Below the pieces are notes generated by a model. That model was not told the origin of the DNA. It saw nothing but the letters and a program-made list of their open reading frames with translations, and ran no database searches. Of a stretch of DNA of 64,000 nucleotides, positions 25,518-33,892 are shown in pieces (position 1 is the first letter of the stretch; each line of letters starts with the position of its first letter). The stretch is from positions 186,001 through 250,000 of the forward strand of contig NZ_JOEK01000004.1 of the NCBI RefSeq assembly GCF_000719135.1, in the 5' to 3' direction. The stretch comes from Streptomyces avicenniae. Its GTDB lineage: Bacteria; Actinomycetota; Actinomycetes; Streptomycetales; Streptomycetaceae. The position numbers were made by a program, and so were the translations under genes.

Positions 25518-26198
25518 GTGACCGCGATGCGCATACCGGAGTACGTACCGGACCCCGCCGACGAACGGCGCGGCTGGACCGTCCATGCCGTGCTCGGCAC
25601 GGCGGGCGCCGCGCTCGTCCTCGGCGTCTCGCTCGTCCTCGCCCCCGACGGCGGCCCCACCGCCGACGCGGGGCCCCCGCCGCAGCCCTCCGGCGCGGCG
25701 AGCCCCGGCGCGGCCGGGACCTCGGGCGACGTCCTGGAGCCGCTGCCGCCCGCCGTGCCGACGTGGGTCTCCGTGCCCGCCATCGGCGTGGACGCGCCGC
25801 TCACCCCCGTCGGGCTCGACCCCGAGGGGTGGATCGAGTCGCCGCCCGAGGACGTCCCGGGCCTCGCCGGGTGGTACCGGGACGGCACGTCGCCCGGCGC
25901 GGACGGCACGGCCGTCGTCGTCGGCCACGTGGACAACGCCGCGGGCCCCGCCGTCTTCTACGGCCTCGGCGCGCTCGCGCCGGGCGACCGCATCGAGGTC
26001 GTCCGCGAGGACGGCCGCGCGGCGGGCTTCACGGTCTACGACATCGCCGTCTACGACAAGGCCGACCTTCCCGCGCACGTCTACCGGGCCACGGGCCAGG
26101 CGGAGCTGCGCCTCATCACCTGCGGCGGGAGCTTCGACGCGGACCAGGGGTACGAGGGGAACGTCGTGGTCTTCGCGCGCATGTCGGACGCCGGGTGA
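25518..26198 (+). CDS. Class F sortase
   Basis: A 226-residue membrane-anchored transpeptidase. An N-terminal hydrophobic anchor (about 23-42) is followed by a Pro/Gly/Ser-rich stalk (43-80) and the sortase barrel: VSVPAIGVDAPLTPVGLD, catalytic His137 in VVVGHVDN, catalytic Cys202 in LRLITCGGSFD, and NVVVFARM with Arg221 as the possible third catalytic residue. It faces the outside of the membrane and would join surface proteins to the wall. Start is GTG at 25518 (VTAMRIPEY). The next gene encodes a plausible substrate. Confidence 0.9.
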   Translation: MTAMRIPEYVPDPADERRGWTVHAVLGTAGAALVLGVSLVLAPDGGPTADAGPPPQPSGAASPGAAGTSGDVLEPLPPAVPTWVSVPAIGVDAPLTPVGLDPEGWIESPPEDVPGLAGWYRDGTSPGADGTAVVVGHVDNAAGPAVFYGLGALAPGDRIEVVREDGRAAGFTVYDIAVYDKADLPAHVYRATGQAELRLITCGGSFDADQGYEGNVVVFARMSDAG

Positions 26199-26311
26199 CC
26201 CCGATGGCCTCGCGGAATAACCCGTTTGTCCCGCTTCGGAGGGTGTGGGTGGTTCTGTCGGCCTAGGGTCGCGGTGCGGGGCGACGCACTTCGACAGAGG
26301 GAGCCATTCCG

Positions 26312-26902
26312 ATGAGCACACTGCGTACCGCGCTGGCCGGCGCCGGGCTGGGAGCGATCCTGCTGGGCGCGGCGGCACCCACCGCGTCGGCGCTGATACC
26401 CGCGCAGTCCACGGCGTTCGGCTTCAGCGTCTCCCCGACCAGCGTCCAGCCCGGCGGCACGGTCACCCTGACCGTCACCGGCTGCACCGACTCCGACGCC
26501 TTCGCCGAGTCCGCCGTCTTCGACCGCGTCAGCCTCGGCTCCGCGGGCCAGACCCAGACGGCCAGGACCGCCGTGGACTCCGACGCCCGTGTCGGAGCCC
26601 AGTACGACGTCGTGTTCACCTGCGGCTCTGAGATCGGCACCGCGACGCTGACCATCGCCGCGTCGCCGTCGCCGACCCCCACAGCGACGGCGACGGCGAC
26701 CGCCACGGCCACCGCGACCGCCACAGCGACGGCGAGCGCCACGACGCTGCCCTCGCGCGGCGCGCAGGCCGGTGTCGGCGGCACGCAGGAGGACGGCGGC
26801 GGGAACGGCAGCGTGATCCTGCTGGCCGGTGCCGGGATCACCGCACTCGCGGCGGCGGGCGCCGCGTTCGCCTTCAGAGGACGCACCGGCCGGGGCCACT
26901 GA
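26312..26902 (+). CDS. Secreted surface protein with C-terminal sorting-like signal
   Basis: A 196-residue exported protein. Signal peptide 1-28 (cleavage near TASA); an Ig-like beta domain about 35-116 with Cys58 and Cys104, likely a disulfide; a Thr/Ala repeat linker (124-143); then LPSRGAQAGVGG (146-157), a hydrophobic helix (about 167-187) and a basic tail FRGRTGRGH. This is the layout of a wall-sorting signal, but the motif is LPSRG instead of LPXTG. Immediately downstream of the class F sortase, so it is the best candidate substrate. The ATG has GAGGGAG upstream. Confidence 0.75.
   Translation: MSTLRTALAGAGLGAILLGAAAPTASALIPAQSTAFGFSVSPTSVQPGGTVTLTVTGCTDSDAFAESAVFDRVSLGSAGQTQTARTAVDSDARVGAQYDVVFTCGSEIGTATLTIAASPSPTPTATATATATATATATATASATTLPSRGAQAGVGGTQEDGGGNGSVILLAGAGITALAAAGAAFAFRGRTGRGH
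26681..26740 (+). repeat. Short tandem repeat encoding a Thr-Ala linker
   Basis: About ten tandem 6-base units of the type ACN-GCN encode alternating Thr-Ala. Units differ at third positions, so the repeat is under protein-level rather than pure slippage selection. Such linkers span the cell wall and are often glycosylated. Confidence 0.8.
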
Positions 26903-26920
26903 GCCCGCGGCGACAGGCCG

Positions 26921-28297
26921 TCAGGCCGGGGCGTTCACCGCGTAGCGCTGGAGGAACAGCGCCTCGGCCACCGCCATACGCTCCAACTCCTCGGGGGACA
27001 CGCTCTCGTCCACCGCGTGGATCTGCGCGGACGGCTCGCTCAGCCCGATCAGCAGGATCTCGGCATCCGGGTACAGGCCGTGCAGCGTGCTGGTCAGCGG
27101 GATCGAACCCCCCTGGCCCACCACCGCCATCTCCGCCCCGTCGTAGGCGTCCCGCATCGCGGTGGCCATCGAGGCGTAGGCGGGGCTGGTGGTGTCGGCG
27201 CTGAACGCCTCGCCCTCACCGGTCGGCCGCACCTCCACCCGCGCGCCCCACGGCGCGCGGGCCGTGAGGTGCGCGGCCAGCAGGTCGCTCGCGGCGCCCG
27301 CCGCCGTCCCCGGCGGCACCCGCAGGCTCACCAGCGCCTCCGCGCGGGCCTGCACCGAGGGCGTGGCGCCGACGACCGGCGGGCAGTCGATGCCGAGCAC
27401 CGTCACGGCGGGCCGGGCCCACACCCGGTCGGCCACGGTCCCCGAGCCGATCAGCTCGACCCCGTCGAGCACCTTCGCGTCCGCGCGGAACGTCTCCTCC
27501 GGGTACTGCGTCCCCTGCCACACGCCGTCGGCCGCCAGGCCGTCCACGGTCGTCGAACCGTCCTCGGCGCGCAGCGAGTCCAGCATCCTGATCAGCGCCG
27601 CCAGGGCGTCGGGCGCGGCGCCGCCGAAGGCGCCCGAGTGCAGGTTCCCCGCCAGCGTGTCCACCCGGACGCGCACCATGGCCATCCCGCGCAGCATCGC
27701 CGTCACCGTGGGCACGCCGACGCGGAAGTTGCCCGTGTCGCCGACGACGATCGCGTCGGCGGCCAGCAGCTCCGGGTGCGCCTCCGCGTACTGCTCCAGA
27801 CCGCTGGTGCCCTGCTCCTCCGAGCCCTCCACGATCACCTTCACGCCCACCGGGACGCCGCCCGACGCACGCAGCGCGCGCAGGGCCAGCAGGTGCATCA
27901 GCACGCCGCCCTTGCAGTCCGCCGCCCCCCGTCCGTACCAGCGCCCGTCGCGCTCGGTGAGGCTGAACGGGGGAGTGGTCCAGGCGGCCTCGTCCAGCGG
28001 CGGCTGCACGTCGTAGTGCGCGTACAGCAGCACGGTCGGCGCACCCGTGGGGCCGGGCAGGTGACCGTAGACGGAGGAGGTGCCGTCCGGCGTCTCCAGC
28101 AGGGCGACGTCCGCGAAGCCCTCGGCCCGCAGCGCGGCGGCGATCCACTCCGCCGCGCCGAGGCACTCGCTCGCCGGGTACTGCGCGGGGTCGGCGACGG
28201 ACCGGTAGGCCACCAGCTCCGTCAACTCCTCCTTGGCCTGCGGCATCAGCGCGGCGACGGCGGCAGAGATCGCGGCATGCTGGGCACTGTGCTCCAT
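26921..28297 (-). CDS. M20-family metallopeptidase (dipeptidase)
   Basis: A 458-residue cytoplasmic zinc exopeptidase. The first zinc site is LLYAHYDVQPP (His, Asp), then GRGAADCKGG (bridging Asp), the catalytic glutamate pair is EGSEEQGTSGL, and the dimerisation domain carries NLHSGAFGG. The last ligand His is in AQIHAVDESV. This pattern is typical of the dipeptidase group of M20 (M20.A/CNDP-like). AAGGAG lies 7 bases before the ATG at 28295-28297. Monocistronic and divergent from the FAD reductase at 28468. Confidence 0.93.
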   Translation of the reverse strand: MEHSAQHAAISAAVAALMPQAKEELTELVAYRSVADPAQYPASECLGAAEWIAAALRAEGFADVALLETPDGTSSVYGHLPGPTGAPTVLLYAHYDVQPPLDEAAWTTPPFSLTERDGRWYGRGAADCKGGVLMHLLALRALRASGGVPVGVKVIVEGSEEQGTSGLEQYAEAHPELLAADAIVVGDTGNFRVGVPTVTAMLRGMAMVRVRVDTLAGNLHSGAFGGAAPDALAALIRMLDSLRAEDGSTTVDGLAADGVWQGTQYPEETFRADAKVLDGVELIGSGTVADRVWARPAVTVLGIDCPPVVGATPSVQARAEALVSLRVPPGTAAGAASDLLAAHLTARAPWGARVEVRPTGEGEAFSADTTSPAYASMATAMRDAYDGAEMAVVGQGGSIPLTSTLHGLYPDAEILLIGLSEPSAQIHAVDESVSPEELERMAVAEALFLQRYAVNAPA

Positions 28298-28467
28298 GGG
28301 ACGCTCCTTGTGCGGGCACGCGGGCGGCCATGAGGACCGGAACGACGAGGCGTGCCGTCGAACGGGAATGCGTCCGATGATCCCACAGCCGTCGTCCGCG
28401 CCCGGGGCTGCGTAGGATGCCCAGCGGTGACCGACGGACGGAACACAGCGGGGAGCTACAGCACATC

Positions 28468-29724
28468 GTGACCAGTGAAGACGGAGCCGGGACCAGTGAG
28501 GTGTGGGACGTCGTCGTCGTGGGCGCCGGTCCCGCCGGAGCCTCCGCCGCACGTGCCGCCGCCGAGGCGGGACGCCGGGTCCTGCTGCTGGAGAAGGCGG
28601 AGCTGCCGCGCTACAAGACCTGCGGCGGCGGCATCATCGGCCCCTCGCGGGACGCGCTGCCCCCCGGCTTCGAACTCCCGCTGCGCGACCGGGTGCACGC
28701 GGTCACGTTCTCGCTGAACGGCAGGCTGACCCGCACCCGCCGCTCCAAGCGGATGCTCTTCGGCCTCGTGAACCGCCCGGAGTTCGACCAGCGCCTCGTC
28801 GAGGCCGCCGTCAAGGCGGGCGCCGAACTGCGCACCGGCGCCGCCGTGTCACGCGTCGAGCAGCACGGTCCCGCCGTGCCCGACCGCCGTACGGTCGCGG
28901 TCGTCCTGGCGGGTGGCGGGACACTGCTCGCCCGCGCCGTCGTCGGTGCGGACGGGAGCGCCAGCCGCATAGGAGCGCACGTCGGGGTGCGCGTCGGGCA
29001 GGTCGATCTGGGGCTTGAGGCCGAGATCCCCGTGCCGCCCGAGGTGGCGGAGGACTGGCGGGGCCGCGCGCTGATCGACTGGGGCCCGCTGCCCGGCTCC
29101 TACGGCTGGGTCTTCCCGAAGGGGGACACGCTGACCGTCGGCGTCATCTCCGCGCGGGGCGAGGGCGCCGCGACCAAGCGCTACCTGGAGGACCTGACGG
29201 CGCGCGTCGGCCTCTCGGGCTTCGAGCCGTCCATCTCCTCGGGGCACCTCACCCGCTGCCGCACCGACGACTCGCCGCTGTCGCGCGGCCGGGTCCTGGT
29301 CTGCGGCGACGCGGCGGGGCTGCTGGAGCCGTGGACGCGCGAGGGCATCTCGTTCGCGCTGCGCTCGGGGCGGCTCGCCGGGCAGTGGGCGGTCCGGATC
29401 GCGGAGGCGGGCGACGCCGTGGACGCCCGGCGGCAGGCGCTCAACTACACGTTCGCCATCAAGAGCGGCCTCGGCGTGGAGATGGGGGTCGGGCGGCGGC
29501 TGCTGACGATCTTCTCGCAGCGGCCCAGGCTGCTGCACACCACGCTCATCGGCTTCCGCCCGGCGTGGACCGCGTTCGCGCAGATCACGCGGGGCTCCAC
29601 GACGCTGGCGGGGATCGTGCGCTCGCATCCGGTGGCCCGCCGGGCGCTCGCCGCGCTGGACAAGGCACCGGCGGAGACGCCAGGGCCCGAAGGCGACGCG
29701 GCGGCGGAGCCGGGACGCGCCTGA
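28468..29724 (+). CDS. Geranylgeranyl reductase-family FAD-dependent oxidoreductase
   Basis: A 418-residue flavoprotein. The FAD-binding Rossmann motif is DVVVVGAGPAGASAARAA near the N-terminus, with ARAVVGADGSASRIG and VLVCGDAAGLLEPWTREGI as the other two FAD motifs. It matches the geranylgeranyl reductase family, which saturates isoprenoid chains; in actinobacteria the homologues reduce menaquinone side chains (MenJ-like). That substrate is an inference from the family. The GTG at 28468-28470 is chosen since codons before it overlap the divergent promoter. Confidence 0.9.
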   Translation: MTSEDGAGTSEVWDVVVVGAGPAGASAARAAAEAGRRVLLLEKAELPRYKTCGGGIIGPSRDALPPGFELPLRDRVHAVTFSLNGRLTRTRRSKRMLFGLVNRPEFDQRLVEAAVKAGAELRTGAAVSRVEQHGPAVPDRRTVAVVLAGGGTLLARAVVGADGSASRIGAHVGVRVGQVDLGLEAEIPVPPEVAEDWRGRALIDWGPLPGSYGWVFPKGDTLTVGVISARGEGAATKRYLEDLTARVGLSGFEPSISSGHLTRCRTDDSPLSRGRVLVCGDAAGLLEPWTREGISFALRSGRLAGQWAVRIAEAGDAVDARRQALNYTFAIKSGLGVEMGVGRRLLTIFSQRPRLLHTTLIGFRPAWTAFAQITRGSTTLAGIVRSHPVARRALAALDKAPAETPGPEGDAAAEPGRA

Positions 29725-29857
29725 CGGCGAGCGGGTCCGGTCACGCCAGGTCCGGTCCGGTCCGACGAAGGTCGCCGTCTCCTACTACGGCGGGAGTAGA
29801 AGAGGTGCCGCCGCCGGGCTGACGACCCGCCGCGCACGGCGCACTACCGTGGCTGAC

Positions 29858-31105
29858 ATGCGTGTACGACCCCCGCCCGAGCCGCCCGGCCTCCGCCGGA
29901 CCTGGCTGCTGCCCGTCCTCGTCCTGCTGGTCCAGCAGGCCGGGTCACGGTTCGCGGACGCACATCAGACGGGCCAGACGGCGCTCGACCCGACCGGCCA
30001 CCTCCTGCTCGCCCTCGGCCCACTGCTCCTGGCGGCCCGCTACCGGCGCCCCGGCGCGGTCGCCGTCGGCACGGCGCTCGTCACCGCCGTCTACCTCGCC
30101 GCGGGATACCCGCTCGGCCCGGTGTTCCTGAGCGTGGTCGCCGCCTCGTTCCACGCCGTCGTCGCCGGTCGCCGGTACGCCGCCTGGTCCGCGATGGGCG
30201 CGCTGTGGATCGCACGCCTGGTCATGGGCCACTGGCTCCACCCCTGGCTGCCCGCCCCGGCCGACGCGTCCGCCGACTGGGGCTCGGACGCCGCCACCGC
30301 CGCCTGGACCGTCGCCGTCCTCTCGGTCGCCGAGCTGGTCAGGCTCCGCCGTGAACGGCACGCCGCCGAACGCGCCGAGCGGCAGGCCCGTGAGCGCCGC
30401 CGCGCCGACGAGGAGCGGCTGCGCGTCGCCCGCGAACTCCACGACGTCCTCGCCCACAGCATCGCCGTGATCAACGTCCAGGCCGCCGTCGGCCTCGCCC
30501 TCCTGGACAGCGACCCCGCCCAGGCCCGCACCGCCCTCCTCGCCATCAGGAGCGCGGGCAAGGACGCCCTCGGGGAGGTGCGGCAGGTGCTCGACACCCT
30601 TCGCGCCCCGGGCGCGGCCCCCAGGGCGCCCACCCCGGGGCTCGCCGACCTGCCGGAGCTGGCCGCGCAGGCCGCGGCGGCGGGCCTGCGGGTCCACCTG
30701 GAGGCGGACGACGTCCCAGGGCTCCCCCCGGCCGCCGGGCTCACGGTCTTCCGCGTCACCCAGGAGGCGCTGACCAACATCGTCCGCCACTCCGGCGCCC
30801 GCACCGCCCGCGTGCGGCTGCGCCGCGTGCCCGGCGCGCTCGACCTGCGGATCGAGGACGCGGGCCCCGCCACCGGCGGCCACGACGCGGGCAGCGGCAA
30901 CGGCCTGACGGGCATGCGGGAACGGGCCGCGGCCTGCGGCGGCACCCTCACGGCGGGACCGGTGCCCGGCGGCGGCTTCCGGGTGGAGGTCCGCCTGCCG
31001 CTCGCCCCGCCCGCCGAACGCCCGCCAGGACCCGCGCCCGACCCGGCCCATGCCGAGCCCGCCGAGCCGGCCGTGTCCGCCGCCCGTCCAGGGAGACCCG
31101 AGTGA
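29858..31105 (+). CDS. Sensor histidine kinase, NarL/DesK type
   Basis: A 415-residue membrane histidine kinase. Residues 15-165 hold about five hydrophobic segments, a short coiled region (165-188), then the HisKA_3 dimerisation helix with the phospho-acceptor His195 in RELHDVLAHSIAVINVQA, and the ATPase domain with N-box EALTNIVRHSGA and G-box GNGLTGMRERA. The tail is Pro/Ala-rich. ATG at 29858 is chosen because TACCGT (29845-29850) lies 7 bases before it, suggesting a leaderless message; GTG at 29849 is the alternative. The stop overlaps the response regulator start (GTGA). Confidence 0.93.
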   Translation: MRVRPPPEPPGLRRTWLLPVLVLLVQQAGSRFADAHQTGQTALDPTGHLLLALGPLLLAARYRRPGAVAVGTALVTAVYLAAGYPLGPVFLSVVAASFHAVVAGRRYAAWSAMGALWIARLVMGHWLHPWLPAPADASADWGSDAATAAWTVAVLSVAELVRLRRERHAAERAERQARERRRADEERLRVARELHDVLAHSIAVINVQAAVGLALLDSDPAQARTALLAIRSAGKDALGEVRQVLDTLRAPGAAPRAPTPGLADLPELAAQAAAAGLRVHLEADDVPGLPPAAGLTVFRVTQEALTNIVRHSGARTARVRLRRVPGALDLRIEDAGPATGGHDAGSGNGLTGMRERAAACGGTLTAGPVPGGGFRVEVRLPLAPPAERPPGPAPDPAHAEPAEPAVSAARPGRPE

Positions 31106-31770
31106 TCCGCGTCCTGCTGGCCGACGACCAGGTCCTCGTCCGGGCGGGGTTCCGCGCGCTGCTCGACGCCCAGCCGGGCATCGAGGTGACCGCCGAGGCG
31201 GCGGACGGCGCCGAGGCCCTGCGCCTCGTCCGCGCGCAGCGCCCCGACCTCGTCCTGATGGACATCAGGATGCCCGTGCTCGACGGCCTCGCCGCCACGC
31301 GCGCCGTCACCGCCGACCCGGAGCTGGCGGCCGTGCGCGTCGTCATGCTCACGACGTTCGAACTGGACGAGTACGTCTTCGAGGCCCTGCGCTCCGGCGC
31401 CTCCGGGTTCCTCGTGAAGGACACCGAGCCCGACGAACTGCTGCGTGCCGTCCGGGCCGTCGTCGCGGGCGACGCCCTGCTGTCGCCCGGTGTCACCCGC
31501 AGGCTGATCGCCGAGTTCGCCGCGCGCTCCCGCCCCCCGGCGTCCGCGACGGCCGCTCTCGCCCGCCTCACCGGGCGGGAGCGGGAGGTGACGACCCTCG
31601 TCGGCATGGGGCTGTCCAACGAGGAGATCGCCCGCAGGCTCGTCGTCTCCCCGCTGACCGCGAAGACGCACGTCAGCCGCGCCATGATCAAGCTCGGCGC
31701 CCGCGACCGCGCCCAACTCGTCGTGCTGGCCTACGAGTCCGGGCTCGTCAGGCCCGGCTGGCTCGGCTGA
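31102..31770 (+). CDS. Response regulator, NarL/LuxR family
   Basis: A 222-residue transcription regulator, the partner of the upstream kinase. The receiver domain has acidic pocket ADDQ and phospho-acceptor Asp54 in LVLMDIRMPVLDG, with the switch Thr in VVMLTTFE and Lys in FLVKDTEP. The C-terminal LuxR HTH reads LTGREREVTTLVGMGLSNEE and continues to AKTHVSRAMIKLG. Targets are unknown. Confidence 0.96.
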   Translation: MIRVLLADDQVLVRAGFRALLDAQPGIEVTAEAADGAEALRLVRAQRPDLVLMDIRMPVLDGLAATRAVTADPELAAVRVVMLTTFELDEYVFEALRSGASGFLVKDTEPDELLRAVRAVVAGDALLSPGVTRRLIAEFAARSRPPASATAALARLTGREREVTTLVGMGLSNEEIARRLVVSPLTAKTHVSRAMIKLGARDRAQLVVLAYESGLVRPGWLG

Positions 31771-31970
31771 GAGGGGGTGTGGGGAACTCCGGTCCGAGAT
31801 CCGGCCCGGTCGGATGGGCGTGGTGCGAGGTCGGGAGGGGCGGGCCGGCGGCATTGCCGGGAGTGTGGTCATCCGCCACCGACTGGACGCGGAAGACGAC
31901 GGCGACTGCTCGGAACAGGCCGACCGGATGGCCTGCACGGCGCGGCGCCCGATCCGCGGAAGAGCCTCCG
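31771..31970. other. Gene-free stretch between convergent transcripts
   Basis: These 200 bases lie between the response regulator stop and the converging GNAT stop. I see no gene and no strong hairpin. Confidence 0.5.
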
Positions 31971-32459
31971 CTAACGAAGTTCCTTGCGCAGCAGGGTGCA
32001 CATGGTCTCGTGACGCCGCACCGAGCCGTCGGCGTCCAGCACGTCCCACGCCTCGGGCCGACGATCGAAGGCAAGGTAGCCCAGCCGCTCGTACAGCGCC
32101 CGGGCCCGCACGTTGTCCTCTTCCACGCCCAGCTCCGCACGACGCAGGCCGCGGTCCTTGATCCGCTGCTCGGCCACGCCGATGAGCAGCGTGCCGATCC
32201 CGCAGGACTGCAAGGCGGGATGAACAGCCAATTGCCAGAGCGTCCCGGCGCCCTCCGCGGTCCGGTAGTCGATGCCGCCCACCGCCACCGGCATGTCCGT
32301 CGGCGGGCATACCGCGAGGTAGTCCACCTCACCCAGCCTGGCACGCTCCACCTGCTTCGCGACATCGGCCAGATGCGGCTCGGACCCCGCCCAGCCGCAC
32401 GACTCCAGGTCCGTGGGCCTCAGATCGCGTACGGACAGCTTCAGCACGACGTCGATCAC
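31971..32459 (-). CDS. GNAT-family N-acetyltransferase
   Basis: A 162-residue acetyltransferase. Acetyl-CoA-binding motif A is LAVHPALQSCGIGTLLIGVAEQR (core QSCGIG, with Cys in place of the usual Gly/Arg), and motif B is NVRARALYERLGYL. Substrate unknown. The GTG at 32457-32459 is the first start; a second GTG four codons on is possible. Codon use is less GC-biased than neighbours (for example TCGAAGGCAAGG on the opposite strand), hinting at later acquisition. Confidence 0.85.
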   Translation of the reverse strand: MIDVVLKLSVRDLRPTDLESCGWAGSEPHLADVAKQVERARLGEVDYLAVCPPTDMPVAVGGIDYRTAEGAGTLWQLAVHPALQSCGIGTLLIGVAEQRIKDRGLRRAELGVEEDNVRARALYERLGYLAFDRRPEAWDVLDADGSVRRHETMCTLLRKELR

Positions 32460-32597
32460 CCTTACCCCCTCCAGCGGACCAAGCCTCCTGCCGAGCCGGA
32501 AACAGGCCCGCAGCAGCGGTCACCCTACCGAGCCCTCGGGCTCGACGGCCCTGAGTTCTCGAACGCCTGCCGGGGGAGGGGGAGGCCCCGCGGCCGG

Positions 32598-33866
32598 TCA
32601 GCCGACCGGCCGCACCGCGTCCCGCGTCAGGTGGGCGATGACCGCCGACACCCCGGCCAGCGCCGCGACCGTGGTGAGCGCGGCGGGCATCGAGGACCAG
32701 TCGGCCAGGAAGCCGATGGCGACCGGCCCGAGCAGCATCCCGCCGTATCCCAGCGTCGAGGCGGCGGCGACCCCGCGCGGCCCCGCCACCGCCCCGGCCT
32801 GCCCCAGCGCTATCGGGAAGATGTTGGCCAGCCCCAGGCCGGTGAGCACGAACCCGGCCAGCGCCAGCCACACCGTGGGCGCCAGCGCGCCCAGCAGCAT
32901 CCCGGCCGCCGCCGTCGTGCCCCCGAGGACGAGACTGGTGCTCTGCCCGAGACGCCGCAGCATCGCAGAACCGGTCAACCTGCCCACGGTCATGGCCCCG
33001 GCGAACACCGAGTAGGCGGCGGCGGCCACGCCCGCGCTCGCGTCCAGCGACTCCTTCAGGTGCAGCGCGCTCCAGTCGGCGAGCGCGCCCTCCCCGTAGG
33101 CCGAGCAGAGCGCGATGAAGCCGAGGACGATCACCAGGCGCCGCACCGGCGTCCCCGCCGCCATGGTTGCCACCGCACGCCCTGACCCCTCCGCCGCACC
33201 GGCGGTCCCGCCCGCGCCACCGCCGACGACGGGCAGCGTGCCCGCGATCAGCGCGCGACCCATCACCAGCGCGACCACCACCCCGACCGCCGCAAGCAGC
33301 CCCAGATGCCTGGCGGCCGTCAACTGCCCCGCGACCAGCCCGCCAAGACCCGCGCCGATCATGCCGCCCAGCGAGTACGCCGCGTGGAAGCCCGGCATGA
33401 TCGGCTGCCGCGTCGCCGTCACCAGATCGACCGCCACGCTGTTCGCCGCGACGTTCACCGCCCCGAACGCCGCGCCGAACACCAGCAGCACGGCACCGAG
33501 CACCACCGCGGAATGCGTGTGCGGGGGCAGCGCGACCGTCAGCGCCAGCAGCACGAGCCCCACGACCGTCACCACCCGGCTGCCGAACCGCTGGCACAAC
33601 CGCCCGGTGAGCGTCATCGTCACCACGGCGCCCGCCGACGTCCCGAGCAGCGCGAGCCCCAGCGCGCTGGCCGACGCCCCCGTCTGCTCCTTCACGTCGG
33701 GGATGCGGACGACCCACCCGGCGAAGAGGAAGCCGTCGAGGGCGAAGAAGCCCGTGAGGGCGATCCGCAGGCGGCGCAGCACGTCCTCCGCCGCCGCGGA
33801 CGGCGCCCCGGGCGGAGCGGCGGCGCGCGGGGCACGCCGGGTCGGCGCCGACCGGCGTTTGTTCAT
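32598..33866 (-). CDS. MFS transporter
   Basis: A 422-residue major facilitator protein with about 12 membrane helices. A basic N-terminal tail (MNKRRSAPTRRAPR) precedes TM1; FAGWVVRIPDVKEQTG and TGRLCQRFGSRVVT hold the cytoplasmic loop 2-3 motif. It resembles the fucose-permease-like/YbjJ group. It is divergent from a ROK regulator only 26 bases away, so sugar or sugar-derivative transport is likely, but the ligand is unknown. A GTG three codons upstream is an alternative start. Confidence 0.88.
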   Translation of the reverse strand: MNKRRSAPTRRAPRAAAPPGAPSAAAEDVLRRLRIALTGFFALDGFLFAGWVVRIPDVKEQTGASASALGLALLGTSAGAVVTMTLTGRLCQRFGSRVVTVVGLVLLALTVALPPHTHSAVVLGAVLLVFGAAFGAVNVAANSVAVDLVTATRQPIMPGFHAAYSLGGMIGAGLGGLVAGQLTAARHLGLLAAVGVVVALVMGRALIAGTLPVVGGGAGGTAGAAEGSGRAVATMAAGTPVRRLVIVLGFIALCSAYGEGALADWSALHLKESLDASAGVAAAAYSVFAGAMTVGRLTGSAMLRRLGQSTSLVLGGTTAAAGMLLGALAPTVWLALAGFVLTGLGLANIFPIALGQAGAVAGPRGVAAASTLGYGGMLLGPVAIGFLADWSSMPAALTTVAALAGVSAVIAHLTRDAVRPVG

Positions 33867-33892
33867 GGGAGACACAAAGCCACAATAGGCAC

